Source: Dactylonectria macrodidyma (Eukaryota > Ascomycota > Sordariomycetes > Hypocreales > Nectriaceae). From it: a DNA stretch of 64,000 bases. Under the pieces are notes generated by a model that was not told where the DNA came from, did not search any database, and worked only from the letters and a program-made list of their open reading frames with translations. Of this stretch, positions 8,401-20,852 are shown in pieces. The stretch is from positions 2,914,001 to 2,978,000 of the forward strand of contig JAGMUV010000006.1 in the NCBI GenBank assembly GCA_020744425.1, written 5' to 3'. Position numbers and translations under genes: made by a program. Position 1 is the first letter of the stretch, and every line of letters begins with the position of its first letter.

Positions 8401-11400
8401 AAGGACCTCAAAAAGCAGAAAAAGTAATAATAAGCAGAAGAAGAATGACTTAAAAACGTACTCCTAAGATACTGAATCTATAAAAAACTCTTTAAGGAGG
8501 AACTTAAGACTAGTCTCTTAAAACTAAGCGAATAAGACCTAGAAATCGTCCTAAAGGATAGGACCAACCCTAAGTTTTTTCCTATTTATAACCTTAATAA
8601 TAATAAGCTAATAATACTAAGAGAATATATCTAAGAAATAGAGAGAAAAGGCTATATCTAGAAATCGAAGTCTTTAGCCAGATACTTAGTTATATTTATA
8701 CTTAAAAAGAACAGAAAGCTATGCCTTTACGTAGACTATAGGTAACTTAACTCTATTACTAAGAAGGATTATACACTATTACCTCTAATCCCTAAGATAT
8801 ATAATAAACTGCATAGGGCTAAGTAATTTATAGTGCTTGATTTTAAAAGAGCTTATAATCTGATTTATATTAAATAAAGATATAAATAGAAGACTGCTTT
8901 TAGAACTAAGTTTAAGTTATATAAATACTTAGTTATACTCTTTAGACTTACTAATATACTAGCTATATTCTAATAAATAATTACTAATATACTATATAAA
9001 TATCTTAATATCTTTATTATATATTACTTAAATAATATACTTATTTTCTCTAAAAATAAAGAAGATTATAAATAATATATTTATATAGTATTATAAAAGC
9101 TATAAAATGCAAACTTACTTATTAAACTTAAAAAAAATAACTTCTATACTTTAGAAGTAAAGTTCTTTAAATATATTATATCTTATAATTAGGTATAGAT
9201 AGACCTTAAGAAGATCGTAGTAATATAGGAATAGAAATAACCTAAAAACCTTATAGAACTATAATCCTTCTTAGGATTTGCAAACTACTACTAATAATTC
9301 ATTAAACACTTTAGTAAATATACTATCCTACTTACTAGGTTTATGAAGAAAGGAGTTAAGTTTAAATAGGATAATAAGGCAGAATAGGCCTTTTAGTTAA
9401 TTAAGGATATAATTACTTTAGAACTTATTTTAGTATTATTTAATTTTAATAAAGAAATCGAATTAGAGATTAATGCTTTAGGATTTGCCTTAAGCAATTA
9501 GATTAAATAAAGAGATAAAAACGGATTATTATACTTTATTATATTCTATTTATATAAGATATATAGACTAGAACTTAACTACTTTATCTATAACTAAGAA
9601 TTCCTAGCTATTATTAACTATTTTAAAGAATTTTAATATTATCTTTTAAGAAGTAATTATAAAGTTAAGGTTTATATAGACTATAAGAATATCTCATACT
9701 TTATAATAATATAGAAACTTAGTAAATAATAACTTAGATATACTAAATATCTATTAGAATTTAATTATATTATTATCTATATAAAAAGATTAGAAAATAA
9801 ATAAGCTAATATAATTAACTAATGTATTAATTTTAATATTAGAAAGATTAAAGCTAGTAAGTAAATATTCTCCTTTATTCTTAAAGGATACTTATAATAA
9901 AAGTATTTAGAATATATATACTAATACTATAAATACTTACTATAAGTAATACTTAGTAATATATACTATATGACTTATAATAATGAATTATTAAAGAAAA
10001 TTAAGTAATATAATCAGACTTATGAAATAAATAGAGTTATAGGAAACCCCTGCCTAATCCCCGCTTTATAGCTAGAACTATAGAAATTGCAAGTTCTAAT
10101 AGAACTATAAGAATAGCTTATATAAGAAATATATTCTTATATACTATATAAATACTAAGGAGTTACTAAAACCCTTAAGAGAGTTAAAACGATATATACA
10201 TTTCCTAGAATTAAGAAGGTTATATAAGATATTATCTAATAATGCAGCCTTTATATAAAAACTAAGGCATAATACTATAAGCCTTATAAAGAACTGCAGT
10301 CCCTACTAATAGCTTAAAGACTATAGTATTCTATTACTATAGATTTTATTATAAAACTACCCCTATTAAAAGACCTAGTAACTAGAGCCTTCTATAATAG
10401 CATTCTTATTATTATAAATAGATTTATGAAATTTTCCTATTTTATACTATATAGAGAAGCAATAGATATAGAAGAATTCGCTTATATATTTAACTAAAAT
10501 ATCATTAGTATATATAGATTATTAGTAAAGATCCTAACTAATAGAGGACTCCTATTTATATCTAAGTTCTAGTAAGCTTTAATAGTATAGCTTAGACTTA
10601 ACTACTAATTAACTACTACATTCTAACTATAAGTAAATAGATAGATAGAAAGAATGAACCAGATCTTTAAATAATACTTATAATACTATATTAATTATAA
10701 GTAAAATGACTAAATTAAAAAACTACTAATAGCCTAACTAAGTTATAATACTACTATATATAAAAGTATAAAGCTTATACTAGTATTTACGAATTTTAGA
10801 TTTATATTTAATGTATACTATAGACTGTAAGAAAGAATCATTAACCCTTATATAATACTCACTTTTAATAAACTGAAAAACCTCTATAAAGAACTAAGGA
10901 CTGAACTTGAGTTTATTAAAAACCAGATAAGGAAATACTATAACCCTAAATAGATAAAGGGACTATCCTTTTCAGAAGGGGATATAGTCCTCTTAGCTAT
11001 GAAAAATGTTATAATAGATAGACTAAGTAAAAAACTTAATTATAAGTTTATTAAACCTTATAAAGTTCTAAAAAAGATCTTAGAAAATAACTATAGGTTA
11101 GATTTAAAGAGTAAAAAACATTTAGTATTTTATATTTCACTATTAGAACTATTTAAAAATATAATTATAATTAATAATAGTTATAACTATAAACTATAAG
11201 TAGAAGATCTAGAAGAATACTATATTAAAGAAATCTATAATATAAAGAAAATTAATAGTAAGATAATATACTTTATTAAATAGAAAGACTACTTAGAAAG
11301 CAAAATATTATAATAATTACTAGAAAACCTTAACTATATATAGTATTTATTAAAAGCGTTTTATATATAATAGTAGAAGAAGAGGAAGGATTAGAAATAG
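8400..11400 (+). pseudogene. RIP-damaged Ty3/Gypsy pol pseudogene
   Basis: Translating the + strand in one frame gives recognisable Pol text interrupted by many stops. RT-like pieces lie near 8570-9170, including YLNNILIFS where the intact family has YLDDILIF. FLGFANYY occurs near 9270, RNase H-like text at about 9450-9800, integrase-like text at about 10150-10700, and the pre-chromodomain segment (KLNYKFIKPYKVLKK) at 11029-11073. The domain order matches the intact element at 1433-5293 but runs on the opposite strand. Stops mostly replace Gln, and TpA is strongly enriched, as expected for RIP. It is non-functional. Confidence 0.88.
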
Positions 11401-11900
11401 AAGGGTTAAATATCCTTAGACCTATAGATGCCTAATTAAAATCATTAGGGATAATAAGTAATTATAACTCTTGCACTACCTAGTCCTCCTAAGCGTCTAA
11501 AGCCTCTAGTAGACCATCCTCCTTATTCAGACCTCAGAGTCTATAATGGACTATCTTTAAGCGTTTTTCTTTTACTTTACTTTAGGTCTTTCGCAAATAA
11601 GCTAAATAGCCTACTGCGATAGCTATATGCACTTATAGGGAGGCCAACTTTTCATAAAGCTTTAAAAGATCCTTGCCTACTTCTTCCTTATCTGCCTCTA
11701 GCTTCTTCTTAGTATCTATAAGCTTAAGTACTATAACCAGTTAGTAAATAAGCATACTAAGAACGAAGAAACTACTTATAAGATAATACGACCTATAAAC
11801 TATTATAAGACTTCTTTAGCCTTATGTATTTATTATAATAAGATAAGTTATTAAAAAAGATACAGCTTTTATTATAATAAAAGCACTAACTATAAAGTAT
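11400..11900 (-). pseudogene. Degraded antisense accessory gene of the relic retroelement
   Basis: Read on the - strand, this stretch gives a coiled-coil-like segment (IDTKKKLEADKEEVGKDLLK) and a downstream acidic, Leu-rich segment, interrupted by stops. Its place (after pol, before the 3' LTR) and opposite orientation to pol match the accessory gene at 834-1515 of the intact element. The antisense gene therefore appears to be a stable part of this element group. The exact limits are uncertain. Confidence 0.5.
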
Positions 11901-12097
11901 ATCTAATAGTACTCTAATAATAATAATAGTATAAGAAAGAGTATTTACTTCTAGAGTTTTATATATAAGTAGTTTCTATATATAGTTAGATATATTTATT
12001 AGTATAATATATTATAAAAAATATTTAAGAAAGAAGGATAATAAACTAATAGGACTATTAAGTAAAGACTAATTATATAGCCTTAAGAATAAGACCC

Positions 12098-12557
12098 TGG
12101 GGAGAGAGATATCATATTATGGCCTAGGTTTCCACTAAGCGGTCAGGAATAGCAGAACGATAGGACCCGCATCTAGCTTAGACTAATAGCATAGCCCTGC
12201 CCTAAGACCAACGCCCTACTAGGACTGACAGCAATAGTCTAGGACTGATAGCAGTCCTCTAAGTAAGACAGCGGTCTACTTAGTATATAGTCATCTAAGA
12301 AGTGCATATCTAGTATAAGCAGCTCCTTAGCTATTAATATAACTTAGTTATATTAAGTACGTTCTACTTTACTATTACTAGATATAATAAGCATTATTCA
12401 ATCTTGACTTGCCTGATTACTTTATTATATAAACCCCTAGATCAGGACCTAGTATATACTAGCCTTATGAGAATAGCGTATTAACCCAATTGTTATACTT
12501 ATTCTTTCCTAGATCTCTAATATAACGGCTAGTCTTTAGCGTATTATTAGAATTACA
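12098..12557 (+). repeat. Polypurine tract and RIP-damaged 3' LTR of the relic element
   Basis: A purine run (GGGGAGAGAGA, about 12099-12109) is followed by a less AT-rich stretch starting TATCATATTATGG (probably TGTCAT.. before RIP) and ending ..GAATTACA near 12557. That is about 448 bp, close to the 454-bp LTR of the intact element. It has internal TATA-like TATATAAACCCC near 12435. The right border is set only by the TG..CA-like end, so it may be off by some bases. Confidence 0.5.
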
Positions 12558-12599
12558 TTATATATTACTAAGGCCTTTTAATATAAACATCGTTTCCTT

Positions 12600-13859
12600 T
12601 TTATTTAGTTAAATCTCTAGATATATAAGGGCTTTCTATTATAAAATTAGCTAATTTCTAATTACTCTCTAACCTAAGAGTATGTTTTACTTAATTATAC
12701 TCACTTTCCTAGCTTTAGTATAAGCTTTAATAAAGTTAACCTTATTTATTAGTATAGAATCAGTTAGGCTTAATAAATTTTAGAGTTCTTTATAATATAT
12801 AGCCTTAGAAGTATTAAAAACGCTATTATCTAGTAGCTATAGGCTATAGGAGTAATAAGATAGTAGGTAATAATAATATATATTATTTAAAAAGCATATA
12901 ATTATTTACTTATCCTGGATTTTAAATTAGTAATGTTTATAATTCAAGCTAGCTATATATATATAGATATATAGCTTCTATAGCTATCTAATATAATAAG
13001 CCTAGTATTAGACTTGTCTTCTGGCTGTATTTATAGTAAATAGACCTCTTTAAGCCACTTAATAATAATATAGTTATCTATCCAGCCCTTCTCAGAAGTA
13101 ATATAATACTAGTCAGCTATTTTTATAAACTTATTAATAAATCACTATTTCTAAAGCTCTTTGCCTTTAAAAATAATTCCTAGTTTTAAAAGATAGCTAT
13201 CTATAATTATAGCTTTAATAAAGCTAATCTAAGCGCAGGACTCAGAGCCTTTAAGGAAGGCCTTCTGCTTAAGATCATTACTACTAATAACTAAGGAATC
13301 TAAGCCTAAATTCATAATAAATTAATAACTTTTATAATAAAAATAATAAATACTTACTAAATCCAGTTATAATACTACTCTTATTAATATTAATAGTATT
13401 TTCTAGTTTAATCTAGCTATACTCACTCTCCTGGATATTAAAGTACTAATTAATAGCTATTAAAGTAAAAGAATTAAATCTTATAGCCTCCTAACGTTTT
13501 CCTACTTTTATCTTAATCTTTAGATAACGTTTTATAAACCTGGCTAACCAGTGTATACTAATAAGCCTTTCCCAGCCTTATTATCTTAAGAGAGCAGCTA
13601 TAGTAATGCGAACTTGACTATAAGAAGAGGCATAGCCTAAGGCCTCTTGTCTTAGTATCTATATAACTAATCTGGCCTCCTATGACTTAGATAATAGCTA
13701 GACAGACTAAATAACCTCAGACTTTAATAATAAGCCTCTTAATCAGTTAGAGAGAGTGATTAAAGGTATGCTATGCTTCTAAACAGCCTGGTTTTATAAG
13801 AGGCTATTATCTATAATATCTAGTATAGCTTTAATAATATCATTCTTTATATAAGACAT
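12600..13859 (-). pseudogene. RIP-damaged pogo/Fot1-type DNA transposase relic
   Basis: The - strand, read from an ATG at 13859, gives an N-terminal helix-turn-helix/CENP-B-like region (WLARFIKR at about 13520-13545). A DDE-transposase region follows, including a stretch near 12790-12870 close to the family pattern NNVYLLFLPPHTSHVLQPLD. Many Gln codons have become stops and His/Pro positions show C-to-T changes, as expected of RIP. Terminal inverted repeats were not found. It is non-functional. The family assignment rests on remembered Fot1/pogo transposase patterns. Confidence 0.7.
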
Positions 13860-15062
13860 CTAAAGCATTTTTAAAGTAATTAAGGAAGGCTAGTATAGAT
13901 AAAAATTTAATAAAGCTTTAAAAAGGCTAGGTAATAAGGGAAGCATTTTAAGATAATTTATATTAGTATTATATAACTATACTATATATATAATTAAAAA
14001 AGCAATATAAGGATATTAAATACTACGAAACTCTTAATAAAACAGACATTATTTCATAGCAATAGCTTCAATTTTAGCCGAGCACTGTGCAAGTGAAGAT
14101 GAGCATTTTGTATGGGGGGATTTTCTTTTTGCTGTACGGTAGGTGGGTACGTACGGCAGGTGGGTACTGCATGGTAGGGTATGGTCTGGTAATAGATAAT
14201 TTTTGACCCATATCTCTCTTTTTGGCTACGTAAGATGGGAATTTGGTCACAATACTAAAGCCCAGGTATGCAACTCCTGGAATTGCAAATTCACAGACGA
14301 GCCTTGTAGTTCTGTAAAGATAATCGACGTCCTAACTTATGTGCTACTTCACGTTTGTTGTGGTATGTGGACTACCTGAACTTGTTATCATACCACGAAG
14401 AGTAGTTGGCTTAGCAATCGAGTTCCTAAAACAAAGACAAATGAGAAATAGGAATAACGCTTGGAGGAATATCTTTACTGCAAGTAATTTGTAGCATCAA
14501 ATAGTCGGATGACTCAAAACCTCTGGCTATCGTGAGTTCGAAACGAGTTCCATCTGCCTAGTAGGTTTACAACCTGCATCAAACTTGGTGTCTGGCAGCC
14601 TAGTCCAGTGTTGGTTAGGAGACCACACAGCAATGGTATTTTTCATTGATCTCATTTATCATAAAATCTGAATTTGAAAGGTTGATGATAATTCTCCTCA
14701 TTTAATTGATTCGACTTGTTGAGCATCCGTCATACTGCTCGAGTGGTTCTAGGGTAGCTGTGTGAGAATGACCATAAATTCCCCCACGTGAGAATAACTA
14801 AAAAAAAAACGGTGTTAACGAGACGTATGCTATTTAGTATATTTCGGATATTTCTATGTCTATTATGACCGTGGTATCGGATACGCAGTCAACAAGTCTC
14901 ACAGCAAGACACGTTCCGCGAATCCCAAAACCACGTTACATCGACCTATCGGTGATGTCACAACCAACCAAATGGCAACGTGAAATTGACTCTCGCATTT
15001 TCGAAACCGGTAGACATGACTGGACAGCATTTGCGCAAAGCGGGCCATCTTCTGTAACAAAA
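13860..15062. other. Non-coding stretch between transposon block and sugar-catabolism cluster
   Basis: Base composition changes from AT-rich relic to normal near 14040. It contains two tandem near-identical 17-mers at 14134-14150 and 14151-14167 (GTACGGTAGGTGGGTAC / GTACGGCAGGTGGGTAC). A tRNA-B-box-like GAGTTCGAAAC lies near 14530. No coding gene is supported. The right part is the deaminase promoter. Confidence 0.6.
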
Positions 15063-15134
15063 CCGGCGTGCTTTCCGAAAGCCCGGCCATGTCCGGTGAT
15101 GCCCGGCGTTTGCGACATCCGGCTGGTTTGCCGG
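15063..15134 (+). promoter_or_regulatory. CCGG-motif cluster upstream of the glucosamine-6-phosphate deaminase gene
   Basis: Six CCGG sites lie in 72 bp (15063, 15083, 15093, 15103, 15119, 15131), and one more is at 15007. CCGGCCATGTCCGG at 15083-15096 recurs exactly at 18862-18875. The cluster is about 195-265 bp upstream of the ATG at 15328. Zn2Cys6 regulators bind CGG triplets (known of the family), so this is a probable binding array for the neighbouring regulator (inference). Confidence 0.6.
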
Positions 15135-15327
15135 TACCACTGACATGCCATACAATGTGCTTTCAGATGTATTGGCCAGCCAGATAAGAAGAGTCGTAGA
15201 GCACATAGGGAAGTAATTATATGGCATTTTGATACCCCTCAGCACCAATTTCGACGTACATCTCTAGAGACCCAGCAACTCAAAACCCCTGAAAGCAACC
15301 ACCGGAACGCCACGCCAACGAACCACT

Positions 15328-16374
15328 ATGAGACTGATTATCCGTGATGATCACGAGGCAGCTGCCTTTTATGTTGCCAACCATGTAATTGGTAGGCGGT
15401 TGGAGTCTAACTGTTCGTTCGTCTCTAACCTCAGAATTACTAGACCGCATCAACACTTTCGCTCCTACCGCATCCAAGCCTTTCGTTCTCGGCCTTCCTA
15501 CCGGCAGTAGTCCCTTACCAGTTTACCGAAACCTCATCAAAGCATGCCGTGATGGAAAGATCTCCTTCAGAAATGTCGTTACGTTTAATATGGACGAATA
15601 TGTCGGTCTACCTCAAACACATCCAGAGTCATACCATTCCTTCATGCACACCAACTTCTTTTCTCAAGTGGACATTCCCAGCGAAAATATCAACATCCTT
15701 AACGGAAACGCTCGAGATCTTCAGGTGGAGTGCGACCGGTACGAAGAGAGAATAAAGGCTGCTGGTGGAATCGAGCTATTCTTGGGCGGCGTCGGAAGTG
15801 ATGGGCATCTCGCCTTCAACGAGCCAGGGTCAAGCCTTTCCAGCAGGACCCGAGTCAAGACACTTGCATACGACACAGTCTTGGCAAACGCGCGGTTCTT
15901 TGGAGGAAACATCGACCAGGTCCCTGGGAAGGCCCTGACGGTTGGGGTGCAAACGGTGATGGATGCAAGAGAAGTCGTCATCATTGCGACAGGCGCAGGC
16001 AAGGCCCTCGCCGTGAAGAAGTCGATTGAAGAAGGAGTCAGCCACATGTATACCCTGTCCTGCTTGCAGATGCACCCATCAAGCATGATCGTGGTGGACG
16101 AGGATGCTACACTTGAGTTGCAGGTCAAGACAGTCAGAGTAAGGCTCTCTTTTATGATGGGTGGATACCAGCACTAACCGAGTCACAGTACTTCAAGAGT
16201 ATCGAGGGACCAGCCAAAGAGACCGTGGGTATACGGGACTTGAAGCGATTAAGAACATCTTCTTTGATGTCACCACCCCAAACACCCCAGTCAAAGTTTG
16301 CGCTGGAGAGTGCCTTTGAGGATGGGGAGCTGTCACCGGATAGCATGTCGTCACGCATTGCGCCATTCCATTGA
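15328..16374 (+). CDS. nagB: Glucosamine-6-phosphate deaminase
   Basis: This cytosolic enzyme converts glucosamine-6-phosphate to fructose-6-phosphate and ammonia, the last step that feeds hexosamines into glycolysis. Exons 15328-15391, 15435-16138 and 16189-16374 give 317 residues. Visible motifs are the sugar-phosphate-binding GLPTGSSP, the active-site FNMDEYVGLP and the family signature GGVGSDGHLAFNEPG. A C-terminal extension rich in Ser/Pro follows the catalytic fold. Introns are 43 and 50 bp. In other fungi this gene (DAM1 in Trichoderma) sits in GlcNAc catabolic clusters with a kinase; here the kinase-like gene is at 19129. The promoter carries the cluster-wide CCGG array. Confidence 0.95.
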
Positions 16375-16453
16375 GTCAGAGGTTAGGTAACGAGCGGTAG
16401 ATTTTAGAGAAAACTCGAGACAGTCAGGAAATATTGTATCAAGAGCGGCATTC

Positions 16454-18377
16454 TCATTGTATCGGTTGTATATCCGTTGTTTCCGGCCAGATCCCAAACG
16501 GCATTTGGTCCAGGCTGGCCTGGCTGAAGATTTGCCATGAATAATCCAGATCTGGGCTTATTACTGGAAGATTCATAGCATCGTTGAGGGTTTTGGGGCT
16601 TGGGGTTTGCATGCCATGAAGGCTTTGTTCAAGACGCGTGGCTAGCTTGTCATGCAAGCTCGGCTTGGGTGCGTTTGTCTCTCTAAGGAAGTCGAGGTGG
16701 ATGCGTATATTTCCGAGATCTGATAGATATGAGCATAGATTTTATGACGTAACATGAACATAAGCGCATTTATTTTACTCACCGTCTGCTTCTCCGTTGC
16801 CGCCTTCTACTCCTTGTATCACAATGAGTGCTGCCCATGTGATCATCACGAGGTCCCAATTGGCCCAAATTGCCTTATCATTGAGGTGGAGCTTGAGGGT
16901 TGCACGTGCGGAAAGTAGTAGCTCATACTGCTCCTTTGGCGTGATGCTCATCGAGTGGAGGTTGCACCCTCTAGCCGGATGATAGATGGATAAGACGAGG
17001 AGTCGGTGTAGCACATATTGGCGGAAAACCGACTGGCGGTCCTGCTCACTGTCATCGACATCCTTGCTAAACTCTACGAGCCAATCGTCAAGCTGTCTGG
17101 CCCAGTCTCGGATGACAGCTGCGTCGACGGGACTGAATGGGTAGACTGAGGAGGTCGTGTCTGCGGGGGTACTAGTGAAACAAGACCAGATAGTAGGCAG
17201 GCCACGCCCGGTAAAATGAGTCAGCCCTGTGTGCATCATACGGGAAAGACGGTAAAGTTGATCCCTGTGCGATATTTTCAGCGACAGGAGAGGCGATTCC
17301 AGTGGGATAACTGGAGCAGCCATATGAAGAGACGCGTGCTCTAGGTCGACGATTTGTACACCAGAGAAAAGCTTCCGCCAGTCCCGCGACCTTTCATCGA
17401 TGTGCGGTGGGCAGTGTTCAAGTATAAGTCGGTGTGCGACAGAGATCCAAATTCCGGTTTCTCGAACACTGCCCTCCGTCAAGAGACCGGCTAAAACGAT
17501 GGCCAGCACGGTTTGGAATGCCCACTCTTCGGTAGAGCCTGGGTCATCTGGTGAGTGCCCAATTTCGCTATTTGGGATACTTAGCTGCGCGATGGCGTTG
17601 CAGAGAACGCTGAAATAATGTGGTGCTAGCTCAGCTATCTCAGGCGTCCCACGAGTACTCGAACAGTAGAGGATGGATGCTAGAAGTAGCGGCCGAGGAG
17701 CTGAGAATCGTTGCTTATTGGGGAGAAAGTGGAGACCTGGCGTCTTCTCATTGAAACTGCAAATTTGTTAGCAGACAGAGCTTGAACCAGCTTTTTTACA
17801 GTGCCACAAACATCTGCCAAAGTTGCTTTATGGTGCTTCTTCGCCATATAGCAGTGTCGATGGAACCAGTGCTGATTCTCTCGAGACATCTGACTGCTTC
17901 CCACAAAGAAGTGAGAGAACTGTCCTCTTCCTGTGACTCTTCTGCTGCATTGTCTATCTCATATATGGGCCTTTCTTCGTCAGGCTTTGATATGGAAAGA
18001 CCTAGATAATCTTCAATGGTCTGCAGTCTTCGTAGCACCTCGCTGTTGAATTCGATATGAGTCGGGTTAGTTAGGGGTAAAGACTCTGGTGCGAATGGGA
18101 CAGATGCATTGGACCGAGGGACAAAAATGCAAGGATGGCCAGAACGACGACACCGTCGACAGATGCTTCCACTGTCTATTCTGCATTTCATCTTCTGCTT
18201 CCGGCAGTTGACTGTTACGAACCAATCAGCGCAACTCTTGACCAGGCTTCACCAAGTGGCGTGACCAGGTCTCGGTAACTAACTGCATGCTTTTCGGGCT
18301 TTGGGCTCCACGGGCTCCTCTGCTGCTGGAGGTACCATTGCTTGACGAACCACAATGGACTGATCATTTGGAGACAT
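16454..18377 (-). CDS. Zn2Cys6 fungal transcription factor, candidate cluster regulator
   Basis: Four exons (18284-18377, 17800-18211, 16783-17756, 16454-16719) give 581 residues. The zinc cluster is assembled across the first intron: CINCRKQKMKC from the exon 1/2 junction, then CRRCRRSGHPC, so all six cysteines are present near residues 31-60. An acidic linker and a divergent fungal regulator middle domain follow. Zinc-cluster proteins bind CGG triplets, often as dimers. The gene is divergent from the kinase at 19129, and their shared upstream region holds a CCGG cluster (18862-19008), so self-regulation is possible. Its position inside the sugar genes suggests a pathway-specific activator (inference). 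The introns are 72, 43 and 63 bp. Confidence 0.9.
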
Positions 18378-18861
18378 AGCGGGAAGAGTTAATGGAGAAA
18401 AGTGATTGGCAGATGCGGCCCGATGAATGCCGGCCAGTGAAAATAGGAAGTGAAAAAGGGTATGCAATGGCGAGCTTTACAAGTGGGTGTAGTACGACAC
18501 GACCTCCAAATGTTGTCATTGCGGGCATCACAAATCCGTTATCGCTGACTTCCGACTACGGAATAATAATTAAGAAGACTCCAGCAATCAGATAGCATTA
18601 TCATCAGTTCTCTAGTGGCGCGGTGCTGAGTCGTGTTCGATCCACCCTCCGCATCCCAATGCCTTGGTTCCCCTGGTTCCTCCGCATTACACCCCTGATG
18701 TCCTGGAGAGCCCAACTAATGACTGGGCCTTTCTAATTGATCTAAATTAAATCTCATAACTAGTCCCCAGATTATGGTCATATGCTACGCCATCTTCACA
18801 ACGTTTAACCCCCTGATGTCAAGAAGTCTGATACACGCGAGGTTTCCCTGGCCCACTTACA

Positions 18862-19008
18862 CCGGCCATGTCCGGCTAACCCGGCGATACTACCGGGCTC
18901 TTCATTTCCAAGCTGGCTTATCGTCCGTTCGGAAGTTACGCTCCATTTTAGTCGGCTAATCTGACCTAGGGTGCCGGATTCACCGGTAATGCTCTCGCCA
19001 CTCGCCGG
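18862..19008. promoter_or_regulatory. CCGG-motif cluster in the divergent regulator/kinase promoter
   Basis: CCGG occurs at 18862, 18872, 18881, 18893, 18974, 18983 and 19005. The 14-mer CCGGCCATGTCCGG (18862-18875) is identical to the one upstream of the deaminase. The array is 120-270 bp upstream of the kinase ATG at 19129 and about 485-630 bp upstream of the regulator ATG at 18377. Confidence 0.6.
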
Positions 19009-19128
19009 TTCTAATGACATTGCTTCCGCCTATTTTCTTCTTGTCTTCCTAGGACGGGCGCTGTTCGTGGGTCGCATGATGTTGTTCCCTTCCCGTTGGC
19101 TCCACACCTCCCAGATCTGCATTCGGTG

Positions 19129-20852
19129 ATGTCACAAGCCACCTCTAGCCCTCATGGCTTGCTTGCCCGGGCTGAGCAGATTGCAGGCGAGTTCGAGCTA
19201 AGCCCTGAACATGTTGCCAAGATAGCAAGACACTTCGTCCAACACATGAGTACGTCTTGAGTCTTCACTGATAGTGATCATTGATAAGTGCTAACGAGTT
19301 TGTAGAGAATGGATTACAACAACACGGTGCCACGCAGATGCCGTCCTATGTGACGACAATGCCGACAGGTGCTGAGAAAGGTCTCTTCCTGGCTGTTGAT
19401 CTAGGGGGCACCAACTGCAGAGTTTGTTCAGTCAACCTGCATGGTGATTCCACATACACATTGGTGCAGTCTAAGCACTCCATACCCAGAGACCTGATGG
19501 TCAATTCCAGCCACAAACCTCTATTCAACTTTGTTGCGGAGCGAGTCGGAGAATTCCTCAAGAAGCAACACGACGTTGAACCTTCTCGCGATAAGGTATG
19601 TGGCGGAGAGGAAGTTGACAGGGAAGGCCATCTGAAACTTGGCTTCACATTCAGCTTTACCTATGAGAATGAATCTCTCTCGCGGGGCACCATGATACAA
19701 TGGGATAAAGGATGGGACATACCCAGTGCCTTGGGCAGGGACCCCTGCGAGATGCTGCAGACCGCTATCGACGACTTGGGCCTATCAGTACATGTCTCGG
19801 CCCTTGCTAGCGATAGCGTCGGGACTCTGATGACAAGATCGTACACCTCGACAACAAAGTCAAGCACTCTAATCGGCGCCATCTTCGGGACTGGCACTAA
19901 TGCCGCCTATGTTGAGAGAATGTCGAATGTCACGAAACTCCACGCCCGACCTGAATTCAGAAATCATGGTCCCAATAGCATCATGATCATGAATACCGAA
20001 TGGGGCGCGTTCGACGAGGACATGAAGGTGTTGCCGACGACAATCTACGATGACCGGCTGGATGAGGGCTCAGTAAATCAAAAGAGCCAGATGCTTGAGA
20101 AGCGAATATCCGGCCTATATTTAGGCGAACTGCTGCGTCTGGTCATTTGTCAACTACTGGAAACGGGGCTGTTGAATTTGCAGCTCGACGCTGACTCCCC
20201 TCTCAAAAGACCATACGCCATTGACAGCTCATTTCTTACGCTCTTAGCAAAGATTCCTACTGAATCACTGAATGATGCGATTCGCCTTATCTCGGATACG
20301 TTAAAAGCACGACAAGTCTCATGGGAGGACGCCCGCGCATTTCACTTGATTGCCGAATCCATCGCACGCCGGGCCTCACGACTTGCTGGGACAGCCATCG
20401 CAGCTATTATTATACAATCAGGGCGACTAGATCCCGCAACATCTCGGTCAGTCTCTAAGTCGTCGACTCCTAAGCTAGTGGAGGTGGCGCACAGAGAGAA
20501 GAGAGACAACCCAGCCCACCCGGCCGACACAGCGGCGGATGTCTGGCACTTCATCAACCATCTCTTGCGGAAACTGCTAAGACGACTAGGATTGAAACGG
20601 AACAACTCGTCAAAATCAATCCCACCTCCAGCAAAAGAGGTTTCAAGCTCGACAATTTGGGAGGAGCCTACTATTGACATTGGCGTAGATGGATCGCTGT
20701 TCGAGTTTTATCCCACATTTGAGAAGGACATCAGAGGGGCGCTTCAAGACATACCAGAAATTGGTGTTGAGGGAGAGAAAAGGGTGACTATGGGGCTTGC
20801 AAGAGATGGTTCTGGTGTTGGTGCGGCGCTGATAGCGCAGTCGATAGAGTAA
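19129..20852 (+). CDS. Hexokinase-family sugar kinase, probable N-acetylglucosamine/hexosamine kinase
   Basis: Exons 19129-19249 and 19306-20852 (56-bp intron with GCTAAC branch) give 555 residues. Hexokinase hallmarks are the phosphate-1 loop LAVDLGGTNCRV, a sugar-binding region FTFSFTYENESLSRG, the catalytic-base motif LASDSVGTL, GAIFGTGTNAAYVE and a late adenosine motif GLARDGSGVGAAL. A Lys/Ser/Arg-rich insertion (about residues 435-480) precedes the last block. The sequence is diverged from glycolytic hexokinases. Fungal HXK3-type GlcNAc kinases look like this and are linked to deaminase genes (Trichoderma cluster), so hexosamine phosphorylation is likely but not proven. The start ATG at 19129 is the first in frame after the promoter; a further upstream exon cannot be excluded. 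Confidence 0.85.

Noticed and set aside
10999..11199. Short + strand open frame in the AT-rich block taken as a gene
   Set aside because: It is the surviving open part of the RIP-damaged pol pseudogene just before the chromodomain region.
14480..14640. tRNA-like or 5S-like SINE candidate (B-box-like GAGTTCGAAAC, later GGTTAGGAGACCACACAG)
   Set aside because: No acceptor or anticodon stem folds, no A-box at the right distance, and no poly-A or repeat end.
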